This document shows positions 33,268 to 54,499 of a DNA stretch of 64,000 bases, one piece after another (the first letter of the stretch is position 1; the number at the start of each line of letters is the position of its first letter). A program made the translations under genes and the position numbers. This DNA is from Mermis nigrescens (taxonomy: Eukaryota > Nematoda > Enoplea > Mermithida > Mermithidae): contig JAVLUZ010000523.1 in NCBI GenBank assembly GCA_036768485.1, positions 58,968 through 122,967 on the forward strand, in the 5' to 3' direction. The notes below the pieces were generated by a model. It saw only the letters and a list, made by a program, of their open reading frames with translations, ran no database searches and was not told where the DNA came from.

Positions 33268-35316
33268 ACAAAGTTAAAAAATATTAATTATTTAAATTAT
33301 TCAAGGAACTCTCGTTTTACTGCTATTTATTCTCCAACATAAAAATATCAAAAACTTATCATTCTTCGCCCGACTCTAAATTAGCCAAAATGTTTTGAAC
33401 GCGCATATGTACCTCTCCTATTTATATTTTTTAAAACTTGCTATTTTATGGGCTCAATGCCGACCTACTTTAATAGGCGAGGAACAAGTACTGGCTGTGT
33501 TTAAAGAGAAAAAGCCTAAAAAAAGAGGAAGATTACGATTCGCCGTCGACATCTAAAGAGGCTTGATTGAATGGCTTTGAAAACACTGCGAATATTTATC
33601 TATTTTGAACTCCATAGCATAGAAATTTAGCTTTTGATAGCATTTCATAGCTTTTCCTATTTATTCGTTCATTTTAAACATCGAGTAGGTATTTTTCTTT
33701 TGCAAAATTAGAATTTGCAATAAAACATTACTCCGTTAAATCGTAGTTAAGATATATCTACAGTATACGCGTTTTCATTTACAGTATCACGTGTAACCAA
33801 CTTTTAATAGGAATTAATGTACAGTAACCCTTGAGGGCATATTTGCTTCTATGCACGTCTAAATTACTTTGTTATGCAATAGTAATTTTTCGGATATCTG
33901 ACAACTTTTGAGGAAACTACTCTACGATTTTTAAAAAATATCCTTAAGCCATATTTGCTTTTAGGCACGCATAAATTACGTTTTGTTCCAATAGTAATTT
34001 TTCAGTTATTTTTGATGATGCGATATCGTTGGAAATTTGACAATTTCCTGCTTTCATCCACTTGAAATATCTTTTTAAAAAAGCTTTCATGCTTGCGTCG
34101 ACAATTTTGTGATGCTTTCATCCACTTAAAATATTTTTTCAAGTATGCACAATTTCACGATTTGAAAATGCTTTCATCTACTTGAATATATCTTTCTAAA
34201 GTGCCTTTCTGCGTGCGTCATTGGCAATGGTCCATCTACCCTGCTGCAGGTCATTAATTAATTGCTTTATGCTCCTGCCATTGTCGCCCGATAAAAATTA
34301 TTGTCCAGAATAGCGAAAATGGAATAGTGCACTCTATTTCGCCAATTATCGTTCGGCAAATCGGCTGATTCCGATAAAGGGGCGCCTTATTGGCTTATTC
34401 AGCGTACCTACCGCGTTTCCGTGTACGCGTTTCCGTGTACTGCGTTTCCATGTACCGCGTTTTGTGTATTTTTGATTTCAATTCAGAAACCGTAAAAACA
34501 AACTTACAGTACGCCTTATTTGTTACCAACTTGGTGTAGTTTGTTAAAATATTGCCACAGTATACCAATACTTCCGACATCGACCCTGCTCATTGTCGCA
34601 ATATGACGAGCAGTTTGCCATAGTTTGATTAAAAATTTTCTACAGTACGCCATCCGGCGGTCATTATAATACTGTGTATTTTATGACGTCTTGGTTGATT
34701 TATTCAGTCACTAATATCCCGCGTCGATTATTTAGACGACATATGCGGGTTTGTGAGTTACGTCCGTTCTTCAAGAATTTATCTAATTTCTCGAAAACCT
34801 CCGTAACTCCCACTACTCGTATGACGACAGTCTACTCGCGTTTTTGCTTATCATTTATCGCTTTCGCTTATATTCTTATTCGTTTTCTTTTTATTTACCA
34901 TCCGTCTTTATTCAAAATCGTTTGAAATCGCATGCATGATTTTCGTTTAATTATATGCCAGCGGCGGTACTGCAATTATAACGCGTTTATTCAACATCGG
35001 TGCTGTATTATTGTGTACTTGATTAATAATGCCGGCCCTTGTTGAATGAATTTCGTTCATCTTACCATCGACGATTTTGCGATTATTAACAATTACCGCC
35101 GATTTTATTTTTCTTTTTATGTTTACATAAGACCTACTTTTTTATCTGCGCGCCTATTACTCGTACCTATTCGCTTTTTACTACACAGAGGTCGAGGTAA
35201 ACTTATTATTAATATTAATTATTAACATTAATCTCACTACCTATTAATATAAGATTATTATTAATATTAATTAGTAATAACACTAATACCCCTACCTATT
35301 TTATTTTTAGATCCCT
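33268..35316. other. Gene-poor right part of the Polinton-like element
   Basis: Two diverged units of about 125 bp lie at 33825-34010 (CATATTTGCTT and AATAGTAATTTTTC blocks). Three ATGCTTTCATC-type units lie at 34050-34220. Short ORFs at 34395-34580 (minus) and 34674-34925 (plus) are unrecognised. No integrase or capsid motif was seen. Confidence 0.45.
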
Positions 35317-35704
35317 ACCGAATTGTTGCACAAAAGTAGTTGAAGTACACGACATTCCTAGATTGATATTAGTGGCTCTAAAAAACTGTTATATAACTAT
35401 GGAGAACGCGATTCCATGGCTGGTTGATTCTTAGATTTATTTATTGAAAAAACAGGGACCCCTGGGACAACAGGTACCTATGGTGCTCGGGATGACGCGG
35501 GTGCTCGGGATGACGCGGGTTGACCCCTTGACCAGCTGACCCGTTTCCCCTTTGGTCGGTTAACCCATTCCCCTTTGGCCGGCTAACCCATTCCCCGCTT
35601 AGTAGCATTGCGTGGCGCTCTGAACGGTGCCACCTAGGCACATGCACTAAAGTGCAATCGCCTGGGGCGCAGTCCAGAGCGCCACGTATTACTACTTACG
35701 CTGT
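35317..35704 (-). repeat. Right terminal inverted repeat of the Polinton-like element
   Basis: It mirrors 21046-21414 at high identity. It differs by an extra copy of a GGTGCTCGGGATGACGC unit near 35480-35520, which makes it slightly longer. Near-identity of the two repeats implies recent activity or gene conversion. Confidence 0.85.
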
Positions 35705-36000
35705 GTTTGGGCTCCTGTATTTCAAAATCGATCCGTGAATTTTCTTCAAGTTCTATCGTTTAGTCAGCCAGTACATTATCAAAAAATGCTTAAAATATAA
35801 TTCGAATTCAATCGTTACGATTACTTAGAAAAACGCACTTTTAAAATGTTTTTTTCTTGCGGGTATTGGCTAGTTTACACTGTGGTGTAAAGTAGTTTTT
35901 CATCAGTCGATAGAGTAATAAAAGTTGACCTAGAATAGCTCAAGAGTTTCGCCCTGCGGCAAGTACTTACATCTACACCATTGTAATCGTTACAATTCAT
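35705..36000. other. Flanking AT-rich DNA right of the Polinton-like element
   Basis: I see no gene or clear repeat here. Confidence 0.3.
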
Positions 36001-36009
36001 TCAAATAAT

Positions 36010-36150
36010 CGGGTGTGGATAAAATCCGGAAACGGAAACGATGGGTAAATGCCGGAAACGATGGGTAAAATCCGAAACGGTAACGGAATTGATGAGTAAA
36101 AGCTGAAAACGGAAACGATGGGTAAAATCCAGAAACAGAAACGTAAATTA
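36010..36150. repeat. Short tandem repeat, GAAACGATGGGTAAA units
   Basis: Four imperfect units of about 25-50 bases share the core GAAACGATGGGTAAAATCC. Confidence 0.8.
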
Positions 36151-36159
36151 TTGCATACA

Positions 36160-37720
36160 CGGTTCCGTCTGGGGTTTCTCCATCATGAGGGTACATTACA
36201 TAGACCAAAGTGCTGGAAGCGGGTTTCCCAATTAGGGCCATCTAAAATTCAGGGGATGGGGAGGGGTGCAAAATTTTTCGAAGGTAAAAAATGGCCTTAA
36301 AATGGTGATATGGCGAAGAAACACCATTTTTCAACGTTTCTCATCGAGCACTATCCATTGGCATAAAAAATTGCGAAAAAACGAAAAAACTTTTTAAAAA
36401 TTGGGGTATTTTGGTTTCTGGAACGATATTTTGGTTTCTCGGGGGGGAGGTTGCATACCCCTCAAACACCACACGCCCAGTTGTGGTGAGCACCCCTAAC
36501 CCCTTGCCAACAAAATTTCTATTACTGAAGGAGGATTTAGGGAATCGGAAACGGGGTACTCCATTATTTATATGTGAAGCTGACCCCGCTTCCGTCGGGG
36601 GTGTCTCCGCCCTGAGAGTGGTCCGAAGCGCCGGAATCGGGGTTCTCCAAGTAGAGCCCATCAGGATGAACACCTTCAACCCCGTTTCCGGCAAAATTTC
36701 TACTACTGTATGGGGATTAAGGGGCTCGGAAACGGGATAACCCATTATTCATTTGTGAAGCTGACCCCACCCTGACTACGTCGGGCGGGAGTTTCTCCGG
36801 CGTGGGAGTGGTCCAAATTGGTAGGGCCTATCAGGGTGAACGCTTCCAACCCAGTATTCGGCAAAACATTTTCCCACTCAAGTGGGGTTTAGAGGCTCTG
36901 ACAGGATACCCCATTATTTGTATGTAAGCTGAAAACGGTTCCGTCGGGGGTTTCTCCGCCTTGTGGTGGTCCAAAGTGCTGGAACCGGGGTTCCCAGAGT
37001 AGGGCCCATTAGGGTCAGCACCCCAAGCCCGTTTCCTGCTAAATTTTTACCATTGAGGAGGGTTTAGGGGCTCGGGAACGGGTTAACACATTATTCATAT
37101 ACGAGGCTGACCCCGCTTCCGTCGGGGGTTTCTCCGCTTTGAGGGCAGTCCAAATTGCCGGAACCGGTTTCTTTAAGTAGGGCCCATCAGGGTGAACGCT
37201 CCCGACCCCATTATTCATATGTGAAGCTAATCTCGGTTCCGTCGGGGATTTCTCCGCCCTAGGGGTAGACCAATCTGCCGGAACCGGGATTCCCTAAGTA
37301 GAGCCCATCAGGGTGAGCACCCCTTGCCCCATTTCTAACTAATTTTCTCCCACTGAAGCGGCCTTCAGCGGCTCGGAAACGAGGTACTCCATTATTCATA
37401 TGTGAAGCTGACTCCCGTCCCGTTGTGGCTTTATTCGCCCAGGGGGTAGTTCAAAGTGCCGGAATCAGGGTTTCCCAGGTAGGGTCCATCAGGGTGAAGA
37501 CCATACCCCGTGTCCGGCGAAATTTCTCCCACACAGAAGGGGGAATTAGGGGCTCGGAGACGGAGTACCGCTTAATTCATATGTATAGCCGACCCCGGTT
37601 CTGTCGGGGATTTCTGCGCCCTGGGGCAGTCGAAAGTGCCCGAATCGGGATTTCCAAGGTAAACACCCCAAACCCCGCTTCCGGCAAAATTTCTACGACT
37701 GGACGGGGTTTGAGAGTCTC
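36160..37720. repeat. 180-bp satellite, about seven units
   Basis: Units are marked by CATTATTCATATGTGAAGCTGAC-like segments near 36560, 36742, 36911, 37090, 37210, 37391 and 37573, a spacing of mostly 170-182 bases with one short unit. Each also has TCCGTCGGGGGTTTCTCCG and GGTTTAGGGGCTCGG blocks. ORFs through the array reflect the repeat only. Confidence 0.85.
36240..36488 (+). mobile_element. GTGGGCAGCA-family MITE (left end lost) inside a satellite
   Basis: The family core is present (GTGCAAAATTTTTCGAAGG, TTTCTCATCGAGCACTATCC, G-run blocks), ending near CACGCCCAGTTGTG. The usual GTGGGCAGCA start is missing. It splits a unit of the satellite that lies on both sides. Confidence 0.7.
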
Positions 37721-38260
37721 CGGAAAAATGCAAATATATGCATACGTATGCTACGAAAAGTAGGTACTGAGATTTTTTCTGTTGTGCACTACGCCTGTTT
37801 TGCCTGACGTTCATGTCCGTCATTTAGCCAGTTTGCGTTGTCGCGTGACGATCTCTGTAACCGCGTTTTCATAGTCTGTTTCACATAACTTTGGGCATAA
37901 ATTTAAAATTTTAGCGAGTTATGCTCATCACATTCTCAACATCCCCTTTTTACATTCAACACATAAGGCACCATGACTGGGAGGCCGTTGGATTTGAGTT
38001 GACATCGGAAAATCAATATTTCAAAATTTTCTCATCACGTAAATGTTACTTTAGCCTTCGCGAGGAATTAGCTTAAAATACTTCCGTAGCTACTTGATAA
38101 ATTCTCTGAAAATGTTACATGTATGACGAAAGGGGAAATGTAGCAAGTCGGTCCGCAAAGGAATTTTAATTAAGAACTAAATACAACGACAATGATACGA
38201 AAATATACGACATGTAGCACGAAGGTTGTTATCAAAATAAATATCGTACAGAACACACGA

Positions 38261-47574
<9,314 letters not shown>

Positions 47575-47679
47575 CTAATGTGCATCATAGTGAATGTTTT
47601 GTAGCGAGGCGTACTTTAAAAGAATGACAATTTATAACCAGACATGCAAGTGAGGGAGTCTGAGGTAAGAAGATGCATG

Positions 47680-48520
47680 AAAATTGGCATCGTTTTGTGA
47701 AAAAAATCTCAAATTTTCGGCGCTTCGCCCGTAAAATAATTATTTTCATTAATTTAGGCCCAAGCGCGGCCAAAATCCGTCAAATTTCATTATTTTCATA
47801 GTTTATTGAGAAAATAAAATTTTTCCCGAAACGTTTGAATTTTACGAGCTTAACGGATCGAGCACGTTCGGAAACGTACTTTTTATTTGGTGCCCCGGCG
47901 AACATTTCCCGAAATATAAGGTCAAGAATTTTTGGACCGCAAAGTAAACGATTAGTACGCGTCAAGAACATCATTTTAAGGTATCTCCAGCGATGCTCTA
48001 TCTTCCTAGACGATGAAAGCATGAAAACTTCTTAAGCACAATGTAATAAAATTCAACAAAATTTAGTCAAAAATGACTGAAAAAAAACTGGCACTTTTAC
48101 AATAAAATATCGCTGAAAACAGACTTAAATCGGGACTTTCCAACGATTTTTTTGAAAAATCGCAAATTTAGGAGCATGACAACATTTTTACAGGGGTGAA
48201 AAAGTTTTTTGCGAGAGTTTAAATCCCTCGCCTCCATTAAATCAAAAATGCATTTTAAAGACATTTTATATGATGCTCATCTAACAAATTTATTTGACTG
48301 ACCTTGAAACACTTCATTTCATTCAATTCGAAACTTCCAGGTCGCAAGGAAACGTGATAAATGGCATTAAAAGATAATATACGGCGCGAAGTGCCGAAAA
48401 ATTTGGAAAATTATGATCACTGACGGCCAAAAATCATTGCAAATCACACATCCATTCCTTATCTCGCCACAAAGTTTTGGCCGATGATGGAGGGGGTGGC
48501 CAACTCCCTTAAATCCGCCC
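47680..48520. repeat. Cluster of hairpin-type interspersed repeats
   Basis: Hairpins GGCGCTTCGCCC near 47718 and GGCGCGAAGTGCC near 48382 are embedded in blocks such as ATGACTGAAAAAAAACTGGC and CAACGATTTTTTTGAAAAAT, shared with 42890-43170. A terminus-like TTAAATCCGCCCCTG lies near 48510-48524. Confidence 0.5.
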
Positions 48521-48559
48521 CTGTATCCAACCCTTTTAGCAGATGGGAGCACTATCACT

Positions 48560-49215
48560 GAAAAAGTATTCTATATTCTTTTTCCTATGCTTGAATCAAA
48601 CAACAAATAACGCATCTAAAAAAAGGAAGCGAGTCATTTTCATCATCGCGTGAGCGCGTAATTTTAATATACTTGGGTATCCCCAGCATATGTATAAACC
48701 CTCTACAGCTATAAAACAGGAAACATCTAGAGGAGAGCGCATTTTTGTTAAACGATACTTATTAAAAAATTCGATGTACGTTTTTAAATATTTTAATACA
48801 CCCTACCCAGCGCGTAGAATGAGAGGGTAAAGCTCTTGTGTAACGTTATAACATATTGCGATTTTTGTTGGTTTACGAATGAAACTTGTTAGCAACAGCA
48901 AAAATGTCCGACAAAATTTGATAACAACAACTTGTAAGGGGATAAAATTATCCAAAAACACTTTTTTCTTTTACGAAATCTGCATTAGTTCTTGAGTAGT
49001 AAAGTAAGGGTGAAAAAGTCTGCGGGTATAAAGACAGATTTTGGTCGAGTTTTCGACTTGTTTATGTATGCCGAATTCTTCGTATAAGAGTCCCCCTAAA
49101 ACCTATTTATGGAAAGGTACTAGGCTTAACGGGCTACACGAGGAACTCAACCGCGTATGTATAAATTAAAAAAAGGGAGTAAGATCTGGCTGTTTAAAGT
49201 TTACACTCAGGTGGT
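48560..49215. other. Noncoding DNA
   Basis: This stretch is AT-rich with no recognised gene or repeat. The first exon of PTPA may lie in this direction. Confidence 0.3.
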
Positions 49216-49217
49216 GT

Positions 49218-49629
49218 AGTGGGCTTTTTTTTATATTAAGCAACAATTTTTCCCGATGTACGAAGACTTTTCAGAGACAATTTTGGAAAAGACAAAAATT
49301 GCAAAAAAGGTCTAAAATTCGCTGAACAATTCGGTGCTTAGCGCCGAAATGAGTAATTGTTTGTTCTATATATCTTTATAATGGCAAAAATTGCATTTCG
49401 AAAGGAAAAAATTCAAATTTTTCGGCACGATTCTTAGTGATTTTTGCCCTCAGAAACCCTCAAATTAGCTGAAATACACTATTAAAGGTCGAAGAACTCT
49501 CTTTTTACCACACTCAAATCGCTACTGTCCTAAATTATAGTGCCCAAAAATTCGTGAGTGTACAAAGAATTTTAGGGATCATCTTTGTACATGTGCAAAC
49601 GGCCCTTATACAAAAAAAAACAGTGGTGG
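49218..49629. repeat. Single copy of the GTACAAAG repeat of the 6.4-7.2 kb loop
   Basis: It shares GATTTTTCCCGATGTAC-like, TTCTATATATCTTTATAATG and GATCATCTTTGTACATGTGC-like blocks with 6440-7190. The edges pair loosely: GTAGTGGGCTTTTTT on the left, AAAAAACAGTGGTGG on the right. Confidence 0.75.
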
Positions 49630-49791
49630 ACGAAAAAACACGTTTTTACCTTCTTTTAGTTTATCAACCGCTCCGGTTATAAATCGAGACAAGCAAAGTA
49701 TGATAAAAATAAAGTACGTCAGAAGAATTTTAAATTCCACTCGAACGCGTTTCTTTAAACTCGATACAGAATTAATTTATATGGTGTAAAG

Positions 49792-51672
49792 TAGGGATCG
49801 ACCGGAGCTCCGGCTCCGGCTCCGGCCTCCGGCTCCTCCGGCCATTTTTTGGTCCTCCGGCCTCCGGCGGCCGGAGGTACAAAAAGGGGCCGGAGGCCGG
49901 AGGTTTTTTGAACCGAATCATTCTATGCTTCAACGGTCTTCTTTTCTTTTGAAGCTTAGCACTCAGATTGCCTATTTTGTGAATTTGTACAAACACAGGT
50001 TTAATAAGTGAAGCTGTGAATGTGAACACTAGGGATGCAGCGGGTGCACGTTTTTGGAATAGCGGGTGCCAAAATTTTGCTTTAGCGGGTGCGGGTGTTG
50101 CACCTTAAAAATAGCGGGTACGGGTGGCGGGTGGCGGGTTTAGCAGTGAGATATAGCATAAAACAAATAGAGCTAAAAATGCACAATTTTTTCGTCCACT
50201 TAATGCAGTTATTTACTGCGTTTAAAATTCATATTAATCGTCGAGCTGATTGTTTTTATTTGCAGACTAACTCTCAATGGATTAAATTTGCAGATTAAAA
50301 ATAAGTAAATTGTCAATGATTGAAGCATTGACCAAAATTAGTAATATATTCGCACTTTGCAGAATAAATGTTTAGCCACTTGTTGTTGTCATTCTCTTCT
50401 TAAAAAGGGTCTACGACGTTTCGGCGCCAGCAACTTATAAATTATACTAATTAAAATAACTTTGGAGCAATTTTAAAGTAAATTATATATTCAGAAAGCA
50501 GGTTCTATAAGCTACAAAATAACATATTGTACTTTTCGATTGGATGAGTATTCATTTGTGTACGACTGAAAAACCGTAAAAAATCCAGTATATTTTTAGA
50601 TGCGTTTAATTATCTCACTAAATTCATACATATTCTAAAAGTAATTTGTACCATCACGTAGAGAATTGAATGGGCTTTCGAAATATGTATTATACTTTAT
50701 TCATAAATGAATTTAAATAATTAATAATATTACAACGAGTGTGGCGCCTAAACGGCGGCGCCAAAACGTCCCATTTCGTCTTAAAAAAGCAGTGTACAAT
50801 GCATTGCTGCAAAATATTTCTACACACGCTAGAGTGGTTAAACTGATGCACGTGAAGACTGGCACATAGACCCCCTCTTTTTTAAAAAGCATAATTCGCA
50901 TTATTGGAATTAACCATAAGAGAGCTTGAACACGTATCTGCAGTCCAGTGGATACCTAAAAAATAACTCATTACAAGTAGATGCTTGCTTTTCCCATTTG
51001 TACTGGTACATTAGATGTCACTGCTATACATTTTGGTTTTTTCATTAACGTGCCACTGCCTCAGAATCATTTTGTCTTTTCGTAAATTCTAAATATTATT
51101 ATCCGCCACCCGCTGTTTTATCACGATATTTTTAGCGGGTGCGGATGCGGGTAGCAAAATTTTGGAATAGCGGGTGCGGGTACCAAAAAATAAGCGGGTG
51201 ATAGCGGGTGCGGGTATCCGCTGCATCCCTAGTGAACACTAATGTGGCATTGTGAATGCACCATTGGTGAAATATTATATCATATATTTTGAGCCTTACA
51301 AATCGGACAGTGACAGTGCTTCGTCTGATATGGAAATGGAAGATGAAGAAATCGCTGATGACAATTAATTGAAAAATAATTAATATGGTCGCAATATTTT
51401 AGTACATATAAATGCATGGCTAGATAATAAACATTCACTTCTACAGATCATTTACTTATCCATGAGCAATGTATTTATACAAACCTATATACTGTACATC
51501 ATATGAATTATATTTACGGCTTGTGAAAATTCTAGTTCACTGAAAATTCTAAGTTCACCTCCGGCCTTCGACCTCCGGCCTCCGGCTCCGGCTCCGGCCG
51601 GAGCCGGAGGTGACAATGGCCGGAGCTCCGGCTCCGGCCCGGAGGAAAAAATGGACCTCCGGTCGATCCCTA
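49792..51672. mobile_element. hAT element with CCGGAG-rich ends, host of a nested hAT
   Basis: The termini TAGGGATCGACCGGAG and CTCCGGTCGATCCCTA form a near-perfect inverted repeat. They are flanked by exact GTGTAAAG duplications (49784-49791 and 51673-51680). Subterminal regions are GGCCGGAGGCCGG-rich. A short acidic stretch near 51298-51368 (SDSDSASSDMEMEDEEI) looks like the tail of a lost transposase. A second hAT lies inside. Confidence 0.9.
50030..51231. mobile_element. Nested hAT element with GCGGGTG-rich ends
   Basis: The termini TAGGGATGCAGCGG and CCGCTGCATCCCTA are flanked by exact GTGAACAC duplications (50022-50029 and 51232-51239). Subterminal GCGGGTGCGGGT units occur at both ends. 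The 1.2-kb interior has no recognisable transposase. TAGGGATG-type termini are usual in the Ac/hAT group. Confidence 0.92.
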
Positions 51673-51680
51673 GTGTAAAG

Positions 51681-52985
51681 TTTAAACTCTGCGGCAAAAA
51701 AACACGTTACTGACCGTTTTTTGTCCGTCAAACACTCCGTTTTTGAATTGGATGAGTTGAACTATTCTAAAAATGAGGTACATGACAATGATTACACATC
51801 GCAGATAGTCGTGTTTCTTTACACTCATTATTGATTTATTTTGAAGGTGTAAAGTTCCAACTTCAAGGTTAGAAAAGATGTTTTTGATAGGTTTGTATCT
51901 GTCACCTTATCCCGATATGAGTTGGGACAGGATTAATTAGGAATAATGTTCCTACGAGCACTAAACATCAAAGATCACGCATGCGCATAAGCGCGTTGAA
52001 TTATTGTGAAGGTGTAAAGTTTACGCTAAAAATTCATTTTACTTGTAGAGCATTGCAAAACGTGATTTTTTTCAAAGTTTTCTCCGTAACGTCAGGATTA
52101 CTAATACGTTAGTTATCTCTGCACTCAGTAGTTGTGTAACTTTCACATTGTTGAGCTAAAAATTCATTTTACTTTCAGGGCGTTGCAAAACGTGAATTAT
52201 TTTTAAAATGTTCTCCATAATGACAAGAATATTAATCTGACTGTATGTTTTCTTTACACCAAAAACTTGAGATTAGTTTACACTGAAAATGAACTTTAGT
52301 TCCAGAGCATTGCAGAAGTTAAATTTTCTCCCGAAATATTATACCTAACGTCAGAACTAAGAGTCTGTCTCTCAAAATTTCTCAACACGCAGTACTTGTC
52401 TTAAGTTATACTGACAACTAAGTGTAGTTCCAGAGCTTTGTAGTAAGTGTAAGTGTTCTTTATACCCAATAGGTACATTAAGTTCACACTTAAAACATTT
52501 AATCTGTCTATATAAGGTAATGTTGTCCAGTTTAAGAAAAGATGTTCAGAACGATTTTGTTTTGTACGTTCCTGGACTGCTGTAATTATTGTGGCATCTT
52601 ATTGCTTTACTCAATCTTGCTAAATTAAAAGTTGGGTAGTAGCAACGAAAAATGCTCCGATAAAACAAAAAGGACGAATATACTTAAAATTACGCATCAT
52701 TAAGGACATAAAAGGAGGGGACTAAGGAAAAGTCACCTATGCTAGTGAAAGTTAACGATAAAAGGTCCCAAGGAAAACAATATAGCAAAGTATAAAAATG
52801 CGAATGTGCCGGACACACAGGAAAATACAATCAAGAATATGCTAAAAACTGGATTTCCGGTAAAGAACCCCAAAAATCGAAGTACATTCTGCGGCCTCTG
52901 AAAAAACGTGCCTCTCGCAAAGCAATGTTCACTGACTCAGAAAATGAAAAAGAGAGATTATGAAGAAGCTTTGATGTGTGTAAAC
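51681..52985. repeat. Noncoding DNA with about four 120-bp units
   Basis: Between about 52010 and 52460, units share AAAATTCATTTTACTT, GAGCATTGCAAAACGTG and CTCCGTAACGTCAG-like blocks (starting near 52030, 52150, 52275 and 52405). The remainder to 52985 shows nothing recognisable. Confidence 0.6.
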
Positions 52986-52989
52986 ATAG

Positions 52990-53930
52990 CCGTGCCTAGG
53001 GGGGTGCGAACTGTGCGGCCGCACAGGGCCGCTAAAATTATGGGCCGCTAAAAAAGTTGTAGTGCATGCCGTATAGAATTCATTTTTTGGCGGCCCTCTT
53101 ACAATAATTCGATACATACGTTCAAAAGGATCGATTTTTCGACGTTCTAATGCAAACACAGACAGTCAGTAGAAAATCTTTACTTGCATTTTTAAGAGAA
53201 CGCTGTCTGAGCTATACTTGTTCTCATTTTTCAGACAAATTGTTGATTTTTCTGTTGCAATAATGTGTGTCCAGAAAATTGAGTTCGAAAAGGCTAAAAT
53301 GTCAAAATTTTCCGGCGCTTTGCACCGAGCCATAGATCAAATGAATTTAAAAGCTTGAATCAGATGAAATAATCTAGCACTTCACATCACTAGTAATTTA
53401 ATGCACTATTTGTTCATTGAATGAAAGTGCGCATGCTTGTTGAGCATAAAACTAAAAGTGCGAAAATGATTGTGTACCAGTTTGTCTATTCTTTGCTTTG
53501 TTTGTCTTTCTTTACAAGGACACAATCCTATTTTAAATGAAAGAAATGGCCAAATTTTCTTGTGTTTTTGTGCATTTCCTGTTTTCTGAATTGCATCTTC
53601 TTAATAAGAAGGCCACAAATGGGCCTGAAAAGGGTAAGAACAAAAATTTCAATTTATACATTTTTCTATATCTTATTGGCAGCGACCCGTTGCAGCGCTA
53701 TGTAATTAGCAGAGGTCGAAAAACGCATTTCAGCTCAGAAGTTTTGTGAAATGTAAGAGTTCATCAATTTTAAGTGTTTTTGGGTTCCATTCAGGACCGA
53801 AATTCGGCCGTTTTTGCGAAAATTTTAACGTTATTATTTGACATTAAAATGCTTTTTTACAAAATTTTTGGGGACTCTGTCCCGGACCCCGCAGGGAACG
53901 CTTGACCGCGCCACCTAAGACCCCCGCAGC
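52990..53930. mobile_element. hAT-like remnant related to the element at 190-3503
   Basis: Bases 53220-53530 match about 230-560 of the first element, and 53530-53880 match about 2580-2900. Here the two halves are joined without the Penelope insertion. It therefore shows the pre-insertion arrangement. The ends are degraded. Confidence 0.7.
53537..53749 (+). CDS. Small hypothetical ORF, relative of 2585-2803
   Basis: The 70-residue frame begins MKEMAKFSCVFVHF and includes KKATNGPEKGK. It matches the ORF at 2585-2803 over most of its length. No family was recognised. Two copies with both frames open is weak evidence for past coding. Confidence 0.3.
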   Translation: MKEMAKFSCVFVHFLFSELHLLNKKATNGPEKGKNKNFNLYIFLYLIGSDPLQRYVISRGRKTHFSSEVL

Positions 53931-54060
53931 ATATGTGGGCAGCAACAAAATCCCGGGGGGGGGTAGGTGCAAGGTTTTTTAGAGGTCAAAAAATGGTCTT
54001 AAAAATGATGGTATGGCTAAGAAATACCGTTTTCAAGGTTTCTCATTGAGCACTACCCAC
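53930..54060 (+). mobile_element. Truncated GTGGGCAGCA-family MITE
   Basis: It starts CATATGTGGGCAGCA and runs into the family core as far as CTCATTGAGCACTACCCA, then stops. The right half is missing and hAT transposase sequence follows. Confidence 0.75.
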
Positions 54061-54095
54061 GAATACCAGCTTTAAAAACATGGGAAGATGATGAA

Positions 54096-54491
54096 TTGCT
54101 CAAGTCATGCACACAGTTAGCTGCGTTTCTGGATGATCTTAATGGACCAGACATGTACACAGAGCTAAAAGTTCTTGCTCGATCAAGTCCAAATGAATTA
54201 ACTTCGCCACTAGCTACTCTTAAATATCTATCAAATGGCTTCCAGGATGTTTTACCGAACCTTATAATTGATTTCAGAATTTTACTTACAATACCTATTG
54301 CTGTGGCCTCAGCAGAACGTTCCTTCTCGGAACTGAAATTAATAAAGACATATTTGCGGTCAACTATGACTGATTCTCGTCTAAGTGCACTAGCGATTAT
54401 TTCAATTGAAAATGATTTATCATCTCCGTTAGATTTTTTGCAATTGATTGACCAGTTTGCCGCTCAGAAAGCTAGGCAAGTTATTTTGTAA
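54096..54491 (+). pseudogene. hAT transposase C-terminus (dimerisation domain)
   Basis: The 131-residue frame ends with the classic hAT C-terminal block: LLTIPIAVASAERSFSEL, LIKTYLRSTM and DSRLSALAIISIENDL. This dimerisation region also occurs in ZMYM1-like and other domesticated hAT proteins. The N-terminal zinc finger and the DDE core are absent upstream, where a MITE fragment lies. The piece is therefore a broken remnant. Confidence 0.85.
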
Positions 54492-54499
54492 TAAAGCAC

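Larger units (their letters stand above)
21046..35704. mobile_element. Polinton/Maverick-like element with long terminal inverted repeats
   Basis: Two inverted copies of about 370-390 bp (21046-21414 and 35317-35704) bound a block that encodes a Polinton-type packaging ATPase, a protein-primed type-B DNA polymerase and a PC4-like protein. Excluding the LINE insertion at 27619-30404, the element is about 11.9 kb, short for a Polinton (usually 15-20 kb). I found no integrase, protease or capsid gene within it. No clear 6-bp target duplication is visible at the outer edges, so the exact ends are uncertain by about 15 bases. Confidence 0.8.

Noticed and set aside
36341..36745. 134- and 109-residue ORFs on opposite strands
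   Set aside because: They are produced by the MITE core and the 180-bp satellite.
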